A stretch of DNA of 64,000 bases from Alloyangia pacifica (GCF_900116195.1 NZ_FOZW01000001.1:496001-560000), one strand, 5' to 3'; counted from the stretch's first letter, positions 55,257 through 63,913 are shown. Translations and numbers: made by a program. The notes: generated from the letters alone by a model not told the origin.

Positions 55257-56726
55257 TCACCCGGCTGGAGCATCCGCGCCCGGGCCTGCGTTGATCGCGC
55301 CCAGCATCTGCACGGCCCTGCGCAGGTCGCTTTCGAAGAGCGCTTCAGCCGCCGCCCGCTCGGTCTGCGGCAGGCGCAGCAGGTAGGACGGATGGAGGGT
55401 GATGAGCACCGGCGTGCCGTCTTGCGTCCGTTCGATCCCGCCGCGCCGCGCGGTAAGCCCGCGCCGGTCGCCGGTCAGGCTTTCCACGGCCGTCGCGCCC
55501 ATGGCGAGGATCAGTTTCGGTTTCACCGCGCGGCGCTCGAGATCGAGCCACCAGCGGCAGTGTTGCACTTCACCCCGGTTCGGCGCCTGGTGGATCCGCC
55601 GCTTGCCGCGCGGGGCGAACTTGAAGTGCTTCACCGCGTTCGTGACATAGGCGGCGCGCCGGTCAAGCCCGGCGCGTGCCGCCACGGCGTCGAAAAGCTG
55701 CCCAGCCGGACCGACGAAGGGCCGCCCCTCGAGATCCTCGCGGTCACCGGGCTGTTCGCCGACGATCATCAGCGCCGCGTCCTGTGGGCCTTCGCCGGGG
55801 ACCGGCTGCGTCGCGTCCTGCCAGAGCGGGCAGCGGCGGCAGCCGGAGAGCCCCGTGCTAAGGTCTGTCAGTTCGCCGCTTGCGGGGTGGCTTCGTTCGG
55901 CCGGACCATCGCGCAGCCGCGCGGTGATGCGTTCGGCCCGCTTGGGAGCCAGCGTCGGCGCCGCCTCTGCCATTTCGCGGGCCCGTGCCTGCGCGGTGGC
56001 GACCATTTCGGGGATCAGCCGCGTCTCGGGCATGTTGTGCCAGTACTTCTTCGGCATCTCGGCCTGCATCGCCTTCAACTTCACCCGCGCAGGGTTGAAG
56101 ATATTGCGGAAATAGGTCCGCCAGAGTTCCTCGGTCGCGTCCTCGGGCAGGTCGGGACGGGTGGCACCCGTGGCAAAGCGCAGCGCGCCCCCTTCGAAAT
56201 GCGCTGAAAGGTCGGGGGTGAAGATCGCCCAGTCCATGTCTCCGAAGCGCTTGACGAAAAACGGTGCGGTCAGCTCGAGGATGTGGTGGGTCGGCTCGAA
56301 CCAGGCGGCGAAGCTGCGCCGGTTCGCGCCCGGCTGCCCGATCTCGCGGAAGCGGACGAAGGCGGTCATCTTGTGCCGGTCGCGGCTCACCTCCTTGGCC
56401 ATGCGCGTCAGTTTCTCGACGCGCGGATCGCCGCGGTCTTCCAGCAGGCGCCTGTCCCGACGCAGCGCCCAAAGCATCGCGTAGAGGCGGGCGAAGCGTT
56501 CCGGGTCACGATGCCAGACGACCAGACGCGCAAGGTCGACAAAGCCGCGCGGCACCGACACCGCTGCGCCTCCGACGGGCGGCAGCGCCTCGGCAAAGAG
56601 GTCGCCATCGCCCTGCCCGCGCTGCCAGAGCAGCTCCTCGGGCGGCACCCCTGCCCCAAGCAGCGCCCGGGCCTCGTCGCGCCAGGCCTCGAAAGTCCCG
56701 ATCTCAGGCAGTTCGACGCGGCGCAT
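55257..56726 (-). CDS. UdgX-family uracil-DNA binding protein with N-terminal DUF4130 domain
   Basis: 489 residues, two domains. Residues 1-255 are a DUF4130 domain (PTHHILELTAPFF, RNIFNP). Residues about 285-489 are a UdgX-type uracil-DNA glycosylase: cluster-ligand cysteines Cys296 and Cys299 (CRRC) and Cys390, GEQPGDREDLEGRPFVGPAGQLF, and the R-loop KRRIHQ (375-380), whose His379 forms a covalent bond to DNA at uracil in characterised UdgX. It protects against uracil in DNA. It is always paired with the radical-SAM gene just upstream, sharing one base (TGATG), and both are under a LexA box. Confidence 0.92.
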   Translation of the reverse strand: MRRVELPEIGTFEAWRDEARALLGAGVPPEELLWQRGQGDGDLFAEALPPVGGAAVSVPRGFVDLARLVVWHRDPERFARLYAMLWALRRDRRLLEDRGDPRVEKLTRMAKEVSRDRHKMTAFVRFREIGQPGANRRSFAAWFEPTHHILELTAPFFVKRFGDMDWAIFTPDLSAHFEGGALRFATGATRPDLPEDATEELWRTYFRNIFNPARVKLKAMQAEMPKKYWHNMPETRLIPEMVATAQARAREMAEAAPTLAPKRAERITARLRDGPAERSHPASGELTDLSTGLSGCRRCPLWQDATQPVPGEGPQDAALMIVGEQPGDREDLEGRPFVGPAGQLFDAVAARAGLDRRAAYVTNAVKHFKFAPRGKRRIHQAPNRGEVQHCRWWLDLERRAVKPKLILAMGATAVESLTGDRRGLTARRGGIERTQDGTPVLITLHPSYLLRLPQTERAAAEALFESDLRRAVQMLGAINAGPGADAPAG

Positions 56727-57961
56727 CAGAAGAGCGCGAGCTGCTCGGGCGGCGGCGCAAATCGGGCGCGCAGGTCGGCAACATCGCTCAACGCACGCGG
56801 GCGCCAGTCGAGCAGCGTGATGAAGGGCTTGGCCTGCTTGAGGTTCGCCCCCATGCGCCGCAGGTCCTCGTAGCGCAGCGTCCGGTGGCGACGGGTCGAG
56901 AGGATCCGGCCGACGGTCTTGGTACCGAGCCCCGGAACGCGCAGCAGCATCTCACGCTCGGCGCGGTTCACGTCGAGCGGAAAGAGATGCCGGTTGGCCA
57001 GCGCCCAGGCGAGCTTTGGGTCGACCTCGAGGTCGAGGTTTCCGCCGCTTGTCGCCGAGGCGATCTCGTCGACCTCGAAGCCGTAGAACCGCAGCAGCCA
57101 GTCGGCTTGGTAGAGCCGGTGTTCGCGCATCAACGGCGGTTTGATGAGCGGCAGCGCGGCCGAAGCATCGGGGATCGGCGAGAAGGCCGAGTAGTAGACC
57201 CGCCGCAGCTTGTAGCCCGAGTAGAGACGCGTGGAGGTACGCAGGATCGTGGTGTCGTCCGCCCCGTCGGCGCCGACGATCATCTGCGTCGATTGACCGG
57301 CAGGAGCGAAGCGCGGCGGGCGCTTTCCGGTGAAACTGCGCTCCTTGCCCGCTTCACGCTTGAGCCGGACATCGGCCATGGCGCGGCGGATTTGCGCGGG
57401 GTCCTTCTCGGGGGCGTAATCCTTCACCGCGCGGTCGGTGGGCAGTTCGACGTTGATCGACAGACGGTCGGCGTAGAGCCCCGCCTCCTCGATCAGCTCG
57501 GGCGCCGCGTCGGGGATGGTCTTGAGGTGGATGTAGCCGCGGAAATGATGTTCGGTGCGCAGCATCCGGGCGATGCGCACCATGTCGGCCATGGTCTCGT
57601 CGGGGCTGCGGATGATGCCCGAGGACAGGAACAGCCCCTCGATGTAGTTGCGGCGGTAGAACTCCAGTGTCAGCGTCACGACCTCTTCTGGCGAAAAGCG
57701 GGCGCGCGTCACGTTGCTGCTCACCCGGTTTACGCAATAGGCGCAGTCGTAGATGCAGAAATTCGTCATCAGGATCTTCAGCAGGCTGATGCAGCGCCCG
57801 TCCGGCGCATAGGCGTGGCAGATCCCAGAGCCGGTGGTCGAGCCGATCCCCTTGCCATCCCGGGAGTCGCGCCGCTGCCCCCCGCTCGAGGCGCAGGAGG
57901 CATCGTATTTTGCCGCGTCCGAAAGAACTGCGAGCTTCTGATCGAGAGTCATTCTTGCCAT
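56726..57961 (-). CDS. Radical-SAM DNA modification/repair protein linked to UdgX
   Basis: 411 residues. The radical-SAM cysteine triad is Cys69-x3-Cys73-x2-Cys76 (TNFCIYDCAYC), ligating a 4Fe-4S cluster; the C-terminal part contains a helix-hairpin-helix DNA-binding motif (LLRVPGLGTKTVGRIL). It belongs to the family named as a putative DNA modification/repair protein that co-occurs with UdgX-DUF4130. The chemistry it performs is unknown. First gene of the operon; a LexA box lies 3 bp before its start. Confidence 0.9.
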   Translation of the reverse strand: MARMTLDQKLAVLSDAAKYDASCASSGGQRRDSRDGKGIGSTTGSGICHAYAPDGRCISLLKILMTNFCIYDCAYCVNRVSSNVTRARFSPEEVVTLTLEFYRRNYIEGLFLSSGIIRSPDETMADMVRIARMLRTEHHFRGYIHLKTIPDAAPELIEEAGLYADRLSINVELPTDRAVKDYAPEKDPAQIRRAMADVRLKREAGKERSFTGKRPPRFAPAGQSTQMIVGADGADDTTILRTSTRLYSGYKLRRVYYSAFSPIPDASAALPLIKPPLMREHRLYQADWLLRFYGFEVDEIASATSGGNLDLEVDPKLAWALANRHLFPLDVNRAEREMLLRVPGLGTKTVGRILSTRRHRTLRYEDLRRMGANLKQAKPFITLLDWRPRALSDVADLRARFAPPPEQLALF

Positions 57962-57963
57962 GT

Positions 57964-57978
57964 GTTCATGATATGTTC
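57964..57978 (-). promoter_or_regulatory. LexA (SOS) box of the radical-SAM/UdgX operon
   Basis: GTTC (57964-57967), 7 bp (ATGATAT), GTTC (57975-57978): an exact match to the alphaproteobacterial LexA box, with the usual AT-rich centre. It lies only 2 bp upstream of the start codon at 57961, overlapping the expected ribosome-binding site, so LexA would block initiation directly or the mRNA is nearly leaderless. Confidence 0.8.
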
Positions 57979-58007
57979 ACGCGGCTTCCCGATCAATAGA
58001 GAGCATG

Positions 58008-58044
58008 GGCGGGAACACCCGGCTCACGCCGAAGTGTCCCCGCC
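58008..58044 (-). terminator. Hairpin downstream of 3-hydroxybutyrate dehydrogenase gene
   Basis: GGCGGGAACAC (58008-58018) pairs with GTGTCCCCGCC (58034-58044) except for one mismatch, with an inner CGGC/GCCG stem. It lies 17 bp beyond the bdh stop and would end its transcript before the LexA-controlled operon. Confidence 0.5.
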
Positions 58045-58061
58045 GCCGGGTCATTTGCGGA

Positions 58062-58835
58062 TCAAAGCGCGGTCCAGCCGCCGTCGACCGAGATCGTCGT
58101 GCCGGTGATCTGTGCCGCCGCGTCCGAGCACAGGAAGACCGCCGTGCCGCCGATCTGCTCGGTGGTGGCAAACTCCTTGGAGGGCTGGCGCTCGAGGATG
58201 ACCTTCTCGATCACCTCTTCCTCGGACATGTTGTACTTGGCCGCGGTGTCGGGGATCTGCGCCTCGACCAGCGGGGTCTTCACGTAGCCGGGGCAGATCG
58301 CGTTGCAGGTGATCTGCTCCTTCGCCGTCTCCAGCGCCACGGTCTTGGTCATGCCGACGATGCCGTGCTTGGCAGCGACATAGGCCGACTTGAACGGCGA
58401 GGCGGTCAGCCCGTGCGCCGAGGCGACGTTGACCACCCGGCCCCAGCCCGCCTTGCGCATCATCGGCAGCGCCGCGGCGGTGGTGTGGAAGGCGGAATTG
58501 AGGTTGATCGCGATGATCGCGTCCCATTTCTCCACCGGGAACTCGTCGATTGGCGAGACGTGCTGGATACCGGCGTTGTTTACCAGGATATCGCAGGCGC
58601 CGGCCTTCTCGATCAGCGCGCGGCACTCGTCGCCCTTGGACATGTCGGCCTGGATGTACCGTACCTCCACGCCGAACTCCTTGGCCATGTCGGAGGCCAG
58701 CTGGTGATCTTCATCGCGGTCGGTGAAGGAATTGAGCACGACCGACGCCCCTGCCCGCGCCAGTTCGCGTGCGACGCCGAGCCCGATGCCCGAGTTCGAT
58801 CCGGTGACGACGGCCGTCTTGCCCTTGAGTGACAT
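58062..58835 (-). CDS. bdhA: 3-hydroxybutyrate dehydrogenase
   Basis: 257-residue classical SDR. TGSNSGIG (11-18) is the NAD-binding motif; Ser139, Tyr152 and Lys156 form the catalytic site (VNVASAHGL and SAYVAAK). PGYVKTPLVEAQIPD and LERQPSKEFATTEQIG are typical of D-3-hydroxybutyrate dehydrogenases, which interconvert 3-hydroxybutyrate and acetoacetate in polyhydroxybutyrate and ketone-body use. ATG at 58835 follows GAGGAG. Followed by the hairpin at 58008. Confidence 0.93.
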   Translation of the reverse strand: MSLKGKTAVVTGSNSGIGLGVARELARAGASVVLNSFTDRDEDHQLASDMAKEFGVEVRYIQADMSKGDECRALIEKAGACDILVNNAGIQHVSPIDEFPVEKWDAIIAINLNSAFHTTAAALPMMRKAGWGRVVNVASAHGLTASPFKSAYVAAKHGIVGMTKTVALETAKEQITCNAICPGYVKTPLVEAQIPDTAAKYNMSEEEVIEKVILERQPSKEFATTEQIGGTAVFLCSDAAAQITGTTISVDGGWTAL

Positions 58836-59202
58836 GCGATAACTCCTCGATTCTTGCGGCACCGATATGGCAGGCCGCCTCCATGGGGAACGGGGCCACC
58901 ATGCCTCCCGGTTCCCCTCCTGTGCCATTGCTCTGTCATCCCGCGCGAAGCTGCAAGCCCGTGTTCGCAACGTCATCACGGATTCGTAGGGGTCTACCCG
59001 GCCTGCCCCCCTAGGCAAGCGGCACGCTCCCCTGTATGGCTCGGCGCACCGTCGCACACTGGCGGAAACGCCTACATCTTCTGTCGCGCAGCGATGCAAT
59101 TGCAGACGCAATTCGGGCGCGAAAACGTCTCACTTGGCTGGCCGGGATCTCGAATTTTGGCGGCGATGCGGGGCTGGATACCTCCGGAAGGCAGCGCAAA
59201 GC
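58836..59202. other. Gene-free interval upstream of bdhA, up to the small-RNA terminator
   Basis: 367 bp. It presumably holds the bdhA promoter on the minus strand. A plus-strand open frame at 59036-59242 of 68 codons runs into the terminator of the minus-strand RNA; it has no ribosome-binding site and no recognisable motif, so I do not call it a gene. Confidence 0.5.
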
Positions 59203-59280
59203 CAAAAAAAACGCCGGCACAAGGCCGGCGTTCAGTCATTGAGGCAGGTTTCATACAGGCAAGAAACCTATCGAGCAGTG
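59203..59280 (-). ncRNA. Candidate small RNA, about 78 nt
   Basis: Read on the minus strand from about 59280. A 7-bp hairpin AGGTTTC/GAAACCT (59263-59269 with 59246-59252, 10-nt loop) is followed by a perfect 9-bp terminator stem AACGCCGGC/GCCGGCGTT (59224-59232 with 59210-59218) and a run of U (59204-59210). No coding potential. The promoter is at 59287-59315. The layout is that of an independent, Hfq-type sRNA; the identity and targets are unknown. Confidence 0.72.
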
Positions 59281-59286
59281 AATTCT

Positions 59287-59315
59287 TTATACGCGCTTTG
59301 CTGCCGGAGTCCAAC
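59287..59315 (-). promoter_or_regulatory. Sigma-70-like promoter of the candidate small RNA
   Basis: On the minus strand TTGGAC (59315-59310), a spacer of exactly 17 bp, then TATAAA (59292-59287), five of six matches at -10 and good at -35. It points leftward toward the terminator at 59203-59232. It lies 80 bp upstream of the YejA-like gene, which is transcribed the other way. Confidence 0.72.
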
Positions 59316-59394
59316 CTAAAAGTTTGAAAAGACGTAAAAGCCCCGGTAGGCTCGAAAACCAAGAAAACAAGGGCAGAGCAGGACGGTTTCACCA

Positions 59395-61218
59395 ATGGCC
59401 GCGATTCATTTCAGATATTTTCCCGTACGGCCCGCGCTCACCGCGTTGGCGCTGTTTTCGGGATTCGCCGCGAGCGCCGAGCCGATGCACGGCATCGCCA
59501 TGTACGGCGAGCCAGCCCTGCCCGCGGACTTCGATCACCTGCCCTATGTGAACCCGGATGCGCCCAAGGGGGGCCGCATTGTCACCGGTGAAGTCGGCAG
59601 TTTCGACAGCCTCAATCCGCATATCCTCAAGGGCACCGTGCCCTGGCAGCTGCGCTTTCTGGCTTATGAATCGCTCATGGGGCGGAGCTGGGACGAGCCC
59701 TTCACGCTCTATTGCCTGATCTGCGAAACCGTCGAGACCTCGCCAGAGCGCGACTGGGTCGAATACACGCTGCGCCCCGAGGCGAAATTCTCCGATGGCA
59801 CCCCCGTCACGGTCGAGGACGTGATCTGGAGCTTCGAGACCCTCGGCACGGAGGGCCACCCGCGCTACCAGGGCAGTTACAGCCGCATCGAGAGCATCGA
59901 GAAGACCGGCGAGCACAGCCTGCGCTTCACCTTCAATGTGGCCGATCGCGAGCTGGCGTTGATCGTCGGCATGCGCCCGATCCTCAAGAAGGCGCAGTGG
60001 GAGGGCAAGGACTTCGGCTCATCCGGTCTCGACGTGATCCCGATCACCACCGCGCCCTACGTGGTCGACAGCTTCGAGGCCGGCCGGTACGTCTCGCTCA
60101 AGCGAAACCCCGACTACTGGGGCAAGGACGTGCCCTTCATGAAGGGCCAGGCCAACCTCGACGAGGTGCGCATGGAGTTCTTCGGTGACGGCACCGCGAT
60201 GTTCGAGGCCTTCAAGGCGGGGCTTCTGAACTCCAACCGCGAGTTCAACTCCGAGAAGTGGGAAAGCCAGTACGACTTCCCCGCCATCGAGAGCGGCGAG
60301 GTGGTGAAATCGGTGATCCCGCACGGCCGCCCCTCGGGGATGACCGGCTTCGTGATGAACACCCGCCGCCCCGGTTTCGACGACTGGCGCGTGCGCGAGG
60401 CGATGATCCAGCTGTTCAATTTCGAGTACATCAACGAGACGTTGACCGGCGGACGACAGCCGCGCATCACCTCATATTTCTCCAACTCAGAGCTCGCCAT
60501 GAAGCCCGGGCCGGCGGCGGGCCGCGTGGAGGAGCTGCTCGCGCCCTTCGCCGACAGCCTCCTTCCCGGCACGCTCGACGGCTACACCCTGCCCGAAGGC
60601 GACGGCTCGGCCCGCAACCGTTCGGGCCTGCGCAAGGCGATGGGGCTGATGGAAGAGGCCGGCTACACCGTCCAGGACGGGGTGATGATGACCCCAGAGG
60701 GCCAGCCCTTCCAGTTCGACATCGTGCTGCCGCAGGGCGAGACCGAGGCCGGCTCGATGATCGACATCTACGTGCAGGCGCTGGAGCGGCTCGGCATCAA
60801 GGTGCGCGTCGACACGGTGGATTCGGCGCAGTTCAATGCCCGCAGCGCGTCCTTCGATTTCGACATGACCTGGTTCCGCCGCGGCATCTCGCTGTCGCCG
60901 GGCAACGAGCAGCGTCTCTACTGGGGCAGCGCCGCCGCCGACCAGGAGGGCTCGCGCAACCTCATGGGAGTTAAGAGCCCAGCGGTCGATGCACTGATCG
61001 AGGAATTGCTGACCGCCACCAGCCGCGAAGACTTCCTTGCCGCGACCCATGCGCTTGACCGGGTGCTCACCGCTGGCCGATATGTCATCCCCACATACGA
61101 GTGGAATCAGAGCTGGATCGCCCACGCCAAGGAGCTAACTTTCGCCGAGCCGACGCCGGTCTACGGCGATTGGATCGACTGGCAGCCCAACGCCTGGTGG
61201 TGGGACGACAAGAACTGA
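59395..61218 (+). CDS. Peptide/oligosaccharide ABC transporter binding protein (YejA-like)
   Basis: 607-residue periplasmic binding protein of the SBP_bac_5 class. Signal peptide at the N-terminus (cleavage near AASAEP). Family features are YVNPDAPKGGRI, SFDSLNPHILKG, a lipid-free mature start and GRYVSLKRNPDYWGKDVPF. Order and sequence are closest to YejA, which delivers microcin-type or other peptides to the YejBEF permease. The permease genes are not in the window, so it works with a transporter encoded elsewhere or is an orphan. A small entericidin-type gene follows. Confidence 0.87.
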   Translation: MAAIHFRYFPVRPALTALALFSGFAASAEPMHGIAMYGEPALPADFDHLPYVNPDAPKGGRIVTGEVGSFDSLNPHILKGTVPWQLRFLAYESLMGRSWDEPFTLYCLICETVETSPERDWVEYTLRPEAKFSDGTPVTVEDVIWSFETLGTEGHPRYQGSYSRIESIEKTGEHSLRFTFNVADRELALIVGMRPILKKAQWEGKDFGSSGLDVIPITTAPYVVDSFEAGRYVSLKRNPDYWGKDVPFMKGQANLDEVRMEFFGDGTAMFEAFKAGLLNSNREFNSEKWESQYDFPAIESGEVVKSVIPHGRPSGMTGFVMNTRRPGFDDWRVREAMIQLFNFEYINETLTGGRQPRITSYFSNSELAMKPGPAAGRVEELLAPFADSLLPGTLDGYTLPEGDGSARNRSGLRKAMGLMEEAGYTVQDGVMMTPEGQPFQFDIVLPQGETEAGSMIDIYVQALERLGIKVRVDTVDSAQFNARSASFDFDMTWFRRGISLSPGNEQRLYWGSAAADQEGSRNLMGVKSPAVDALIEELLTATSREDFLAATHALDRVLTAGRYVIPTYEWNQSWIAHAKELTFAEPTPVYGDWIDWQPNAWWWDDKN

Positions 61219-61262
61219 GCCATCCGAAGATCAACAAGACCAACAAACGACGAGCAGACAGC

Positions 61263-61379
61263 ATGAAACGCATTTTCCTTCTCGCCCTTCTGGCCGCCCC
61301 CCTCGCCGCCTGCGGCACCATCGACGGCTTCGGCCAGGACGTGTCGCGCGCCTCGCGCACGGTGGACAGCTGGTTCTGA
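61263..61379 (+). CDS. Entericidin A/B-like small lipoprotein
   Basis: 38 residues: a short basic start, hydrophobic core and lipobox LAAC at 14-17 (cleavage before Cys17), then GTIDGFGQDVSRASR. This is the layout of entericidins (EcnA/EcnB), small cell-envelope lipoproteins. It is 44 bp after the YejA-like gene, likely on the same transcript. No separate terminator is seen. Confidence 0.8.
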   Translation: MKRIFLLALLAAPLAACGTIDGFGQDVSRASRTVDSWF

Positions 61380-61479
61380 TCCCGAGCGCGGCCGTCCGAG
61401 CCGTCGCAACGGGCCCACGCTCTGAAGATATCCGGTGAACCCGGGACCTCGGGGCGGCTTCGCCATCCCGGGGCATCGC

Positions 61480-61920
61480 CTATTCGCGCTCGTTGCCCAG
61501 GACCGGATGCAGCCGCGTCAGCACCGCCAGCAGGAAGGCGGTGCTCACCCCGAAGGTCAGCAGACCGGTGATCGCGGCGAAGGTGCCGAAGATCCGCAGC
61601 CCCTCGTCCAGCGTGATATCGCCGTAGCCCAGCGTCGTGTAGCTCACCACGGCGAAATAGAAGGCCTCGGGCAAGGTCTCGAAGGCCCCGAGATTTCGAA
61701 AGCTCGCCGCCCAGAGCCAGATCTGGAGCGTGTGCGCCAGCACCATGGCGCCGAAAGCGCCGCAGATCAGTGCAAAGAGACGCAGCGGCCCGCTGTTGTC
61801 CTCGATCCGCGCGATGGCGCCGAGGAGCCGCGGTGCCACTCGGGCAATGATCCAGAGCTGGAGTCCCGCGCAAAGGAACAACAGTCCGGTCCCCAGCGTG
61901 ATCTGTACCCACATTCCCAT
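61480..61920 (-). CDS. Two-TM potassium-channel-like protein
   Basis: 146 residues with about three or four hydrophobic segments and a pore loop carrying the K+ selectivity filter TTLGYGD (95-101). Ion_trans_2 class; no attached RCK/TrkA domain, so it may be a simple leak channel. It follows the HerA-like ATPase gene by 11 bp and is probably co-transcribed. Confidence 0.85.
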   Translation of the reverse strand: MGMWVQITLGTGLLFLCAGLQLWIIARVAPRLLGAIARIEDNSGPLRLFALICGAFGAMVLAHTLQIWLWAASFRNLGAFETLPEAFYFAVVSYTTLGYGDITLDEGLRIFGTFAAITGLLTFGVSTAFLLAVLTRLHPVLGNERE

Positions 61921-61931
61921 GCCGCGACGGC

Positions 61932-63506
61932 CTATCGGGCCTTGAACAGGCTGCCGAGGATGCCGCGCACCAGGCGTTTGCCGGTGGTGCCGGAGAGCTC
62001 CTTCAAGACCGCCTGCCCCAGCGCCTCGCCGATGCTGTCGGGCGCGCTGTAACGGGTGCTGCGGGACTTGCTCGTGCTGCTCTTTCGCGGCTGCGCGCGT
62101 GGCGTAGGGTCGTAGCGCCTGGCCTTGTTGTATTGACGGATCTCCTCGTCGAGCGCCGCCTGAACATCCTCCGCCTTCTCGGCCTCTTCTGCCGCCGTCG
62201 CCGCCGCTTCGGCCCGCGCTTGCAGCATCTCGTGAGCAGACTCGCGATCCACCGGCGTGTCGTATTTCCCCTTCAGCGGCGAGGCGTCCATCACCTCGGT
62301 GCGCTCGGCATCGGTGATCGGACCGAGCTGCGAGCTCGGCGGGCGCACCAGCGTGCGCTGCACGATCCCCGGTACGCCCTTCTTCTGCAGGAAGGAGGTC
62401 ACCGCCTCGCCGGTCCCAACCTCGCGGATTGCCGTCTCGGTGTCGAAGGCGGGATTCTCGCGATAGGTCTCGGCGGCCTGTTTCAGCGCCTTGCGGTCGC
62501 GCGCGGTGAAGGCACGCAGCGCGTGCTGCACGCGGTTGCCGAGCTGGCCGAGGATGTCCTCTGGGATGTCATCGGGGTTCTGCGTGACGAAATACACCCC
62601 TACGCCCTTGGATCGAATCAAGCGCGCCACCTGCTCGACCTTGTCGACCAGTGCCTTGGGAGCATCGTCGAACAGCAGGTGTGCTTCGTCGAAGAAGAAC
62701 ACCAGCTTGGGCTTGTCGGGATCGCCGACCTCGGGCAACTCCTCGAATAGCTCCGACAGCAGCCAGAGCAGAAAGGTCGCGTAGAGACGCGGTGCGCCCA
62801 TCAGCGCGTCGGCGGCGAGGATGTTCACATGGCCGCGCCCGTCCGGCGCGCAGCGCATCAGGTCCGAAAGCTCCAGCGCCGGCTCGCCGAAGAAGCGCGC
62901 GCCGCCTTGGTTCTCTAGCACCAGCAGCCGGCGCTGGATCGCCCCGACAGAGGCAGAGGAGATATTTCCGTAGCGCAGGCTCAGGTCCTTGGCGTTCTGC
63001 CCGACCCAGACCAGCAGCGCCTGCAAATCCTTGAGATCGAGCAGTGGCAAGCCCTGCTCGTCCGACAGGCGGAAAGCGATGTTGAGGATGCCCTCCTGCG
63101 CCTCGGTCAGCTCGAGCAGGCGCGCCAGCAGCAGCGGTCCCATCTCGGCGACGGTGGTGCGCACCGGATGGCCCTTTGTGCCGAAGAGATCCCAGAACAC
63201 CGCAGGAAAGCCCGCGTAGGTGAAATCGTCGAAGCCGATCTTGCCATTGCGCTCCATAAACGGCGCATGCAATTCGGCGCTTTCCGATCCGGCGCGGGCG
63301 AGACCCGAGAGATCGCCCTTCACGTCCGACAGGAAGACCGGCACCCCCGCGGCGGAGAAACCCTCGGCGAGGATCTGCAGCGTTACGGTCTTGCCGGTGC
63401 CCGTGGCCCCCGCGACCAGACCGTGCCGGTTGCCGTACTTCAGGCCAAGATACTGTTTTTCGCCATAGCCTTCGCCACCGCCGCCTACAAAAACATCATC
63501 TGTCAT
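61932..63506 (-). CDS. HerA-like (DUF853) P-loop ATPase
   Basis: 524 residues. Walker A GATGTGKT (33-40), and Walker B/DExx region [13 protein letters not shown]853 ATPases resemble the HerA/FtsK DNA-translocation clade; [13 protein letters not shown]-type segments and [18 protein letters not shown] are typical. The substrate is unknown; DNA processing is a guess. A low-complexity, basic tail follows residue 450. ATG at 63506 after GGAGG is chosen, 11 codons inside a longer open frame. First of a two-gene unit with the K+ channel. Confidence 0.85.
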   Translation of the reverse strand: MTDDVFVGGGGEGYGEKQYLGLKYGNRHGLVAGATGTGKTVTLQILAEGFSAAGVPVFLSDVKGDLSGLARAGSESAELHAPFMERNGKIGFDDFTYAGFPAVFWDLFGTKGHPVRTTVAEMGPLLLARLLELTEAQEGILNIAFRLSDEQGLPLLDLKDLQALLVWVGQNAKDLSLRYGNISSASVGAIQRRLLVLENQGGARFFGEPALELSDLMRCAPDGRGHVNILAADALMGAPRLYATFLLWLLSELFEELPEVGDPDKPKLVFFFDEAHLLFDDAPKALVDKVEQVARLIRSKGVGVYFVTQNPDDIPEDILGQLGNRVQHALRAFTARDRKALKQAAETYRENPAFDTETAIREVGTGEAVTSFLQKKGVPGIVQRTLVRPPSSQLGPITDAERTEVMDASPLKGKYDTPVDRESAHEMLQARAEAAATAAEEAEKAEDVQAALDEEIRQYNKARRYDPTPRAQPRKSSTSKSRSTRYSAPDSIGEALGQAVLKELSGTTGKRLVRGILGSLFKAR

Positions 63507-63585
63507 GGCGTGCCTCCGCTGCCGTCCGGGATCGAGCATACTATCTTAACTCTTTGCTGCCAGTATCAAATTTGTCCGGAGCAAC

Positions 63586-63658
63586 ATGTCCTCTCCTGCT
63601 TCGGACTGACTTCCTCCCTGTCTGACTTGCCGCGTCCGTGCTTCGGGCGCGGCCTTTT
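63586..63658 (+). ncRNA. Candidate small RNA with CU-rich (anti-Shine-Dalgarno-like) loops
   Basis: GTCC/GGAC (63588-63591 and 63603-63606) encloses TCTCCTGCTTC, then a CTTCCTCCCT stretch (63610-63619). It ends in a 10-bp stem GCCGCGTCCG/CGGGCGCGGC (63629-63638 and 63644-63653, one G-T pair) followed by CTTTTG. CU-rich loops that pair with ribosome-binding sites are known in rhodobacterial sRNAs. The stems before the terminator are short and no clear promoter was found. Confidence 0.4.
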
Positions 63659-63727
63659 GCACAAAAGTGTAGCCCTGCCGTTGCAAAGCCTGTTGACCGG
63701 TGGTGAAGAGTTTCGTAGCGTCTCGTC

Positions 63728-63793
63728 AATGACAAAGTCGGCCGGTCCGACAGGGAGCAAGGGAAAGGGGACCTTACGGTCCCTTTTCTCTTT
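63728..63793 (+). ncRNA. Candidate small RNA or leader, about 68 nt
   Basis: A stem GTCGG/CCGAC around CCGGT (about 63737-63751) precedes a 13-bp terminator stem (63761-63773 with 63778-63790, loop TTAC, two G-T pairs) and TTTC. Upstream, TTGACC (63693-63698), 17 bp, TAGCGT (63716-63721) could be a promoter with a weak -10. The next gene begins 120 bp downstream, so this could also be its attenuated leader. Confidence 0.45.
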
Positions 63794-63913
63794 CGTATGA
63801 ATGACTTTCGCGCTTTTTTGCCATTCCCGTGAAGCATTTGAATTCCGGACTGACACCGCTTTACGTGCATGCTAAGCGGGCAGTGAGGCAAGAATGAATG
63901 TTCAGGGGGACCC

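Larger units (their letters stand above)
63507..63913. other. Gene-free interval with tandem RNA-like elements
   Basis: 407 bp between divergent genes. It contains two intrinsic terminators on the plus strand (63629-63658 and 63761-63793), each preceded by sequence that could be a small RNA. Confidence 0.55.

Noticed and set aside
58885-58920. Another GGAAC...CGTT promoter in front of bdhA
   Set aside because: The spacer is 18 bp, outside the 16-17 bp accepted for EcfG-type sites, and the region is a GC-rich near-palindrome.
59036-59242. 68-codon plus-strand frame ahead of the small-RNA terminator
   Set aside because: No ribosome-binding site, no motif, and it ends inside an intrinsic terminator of the opposite strand.
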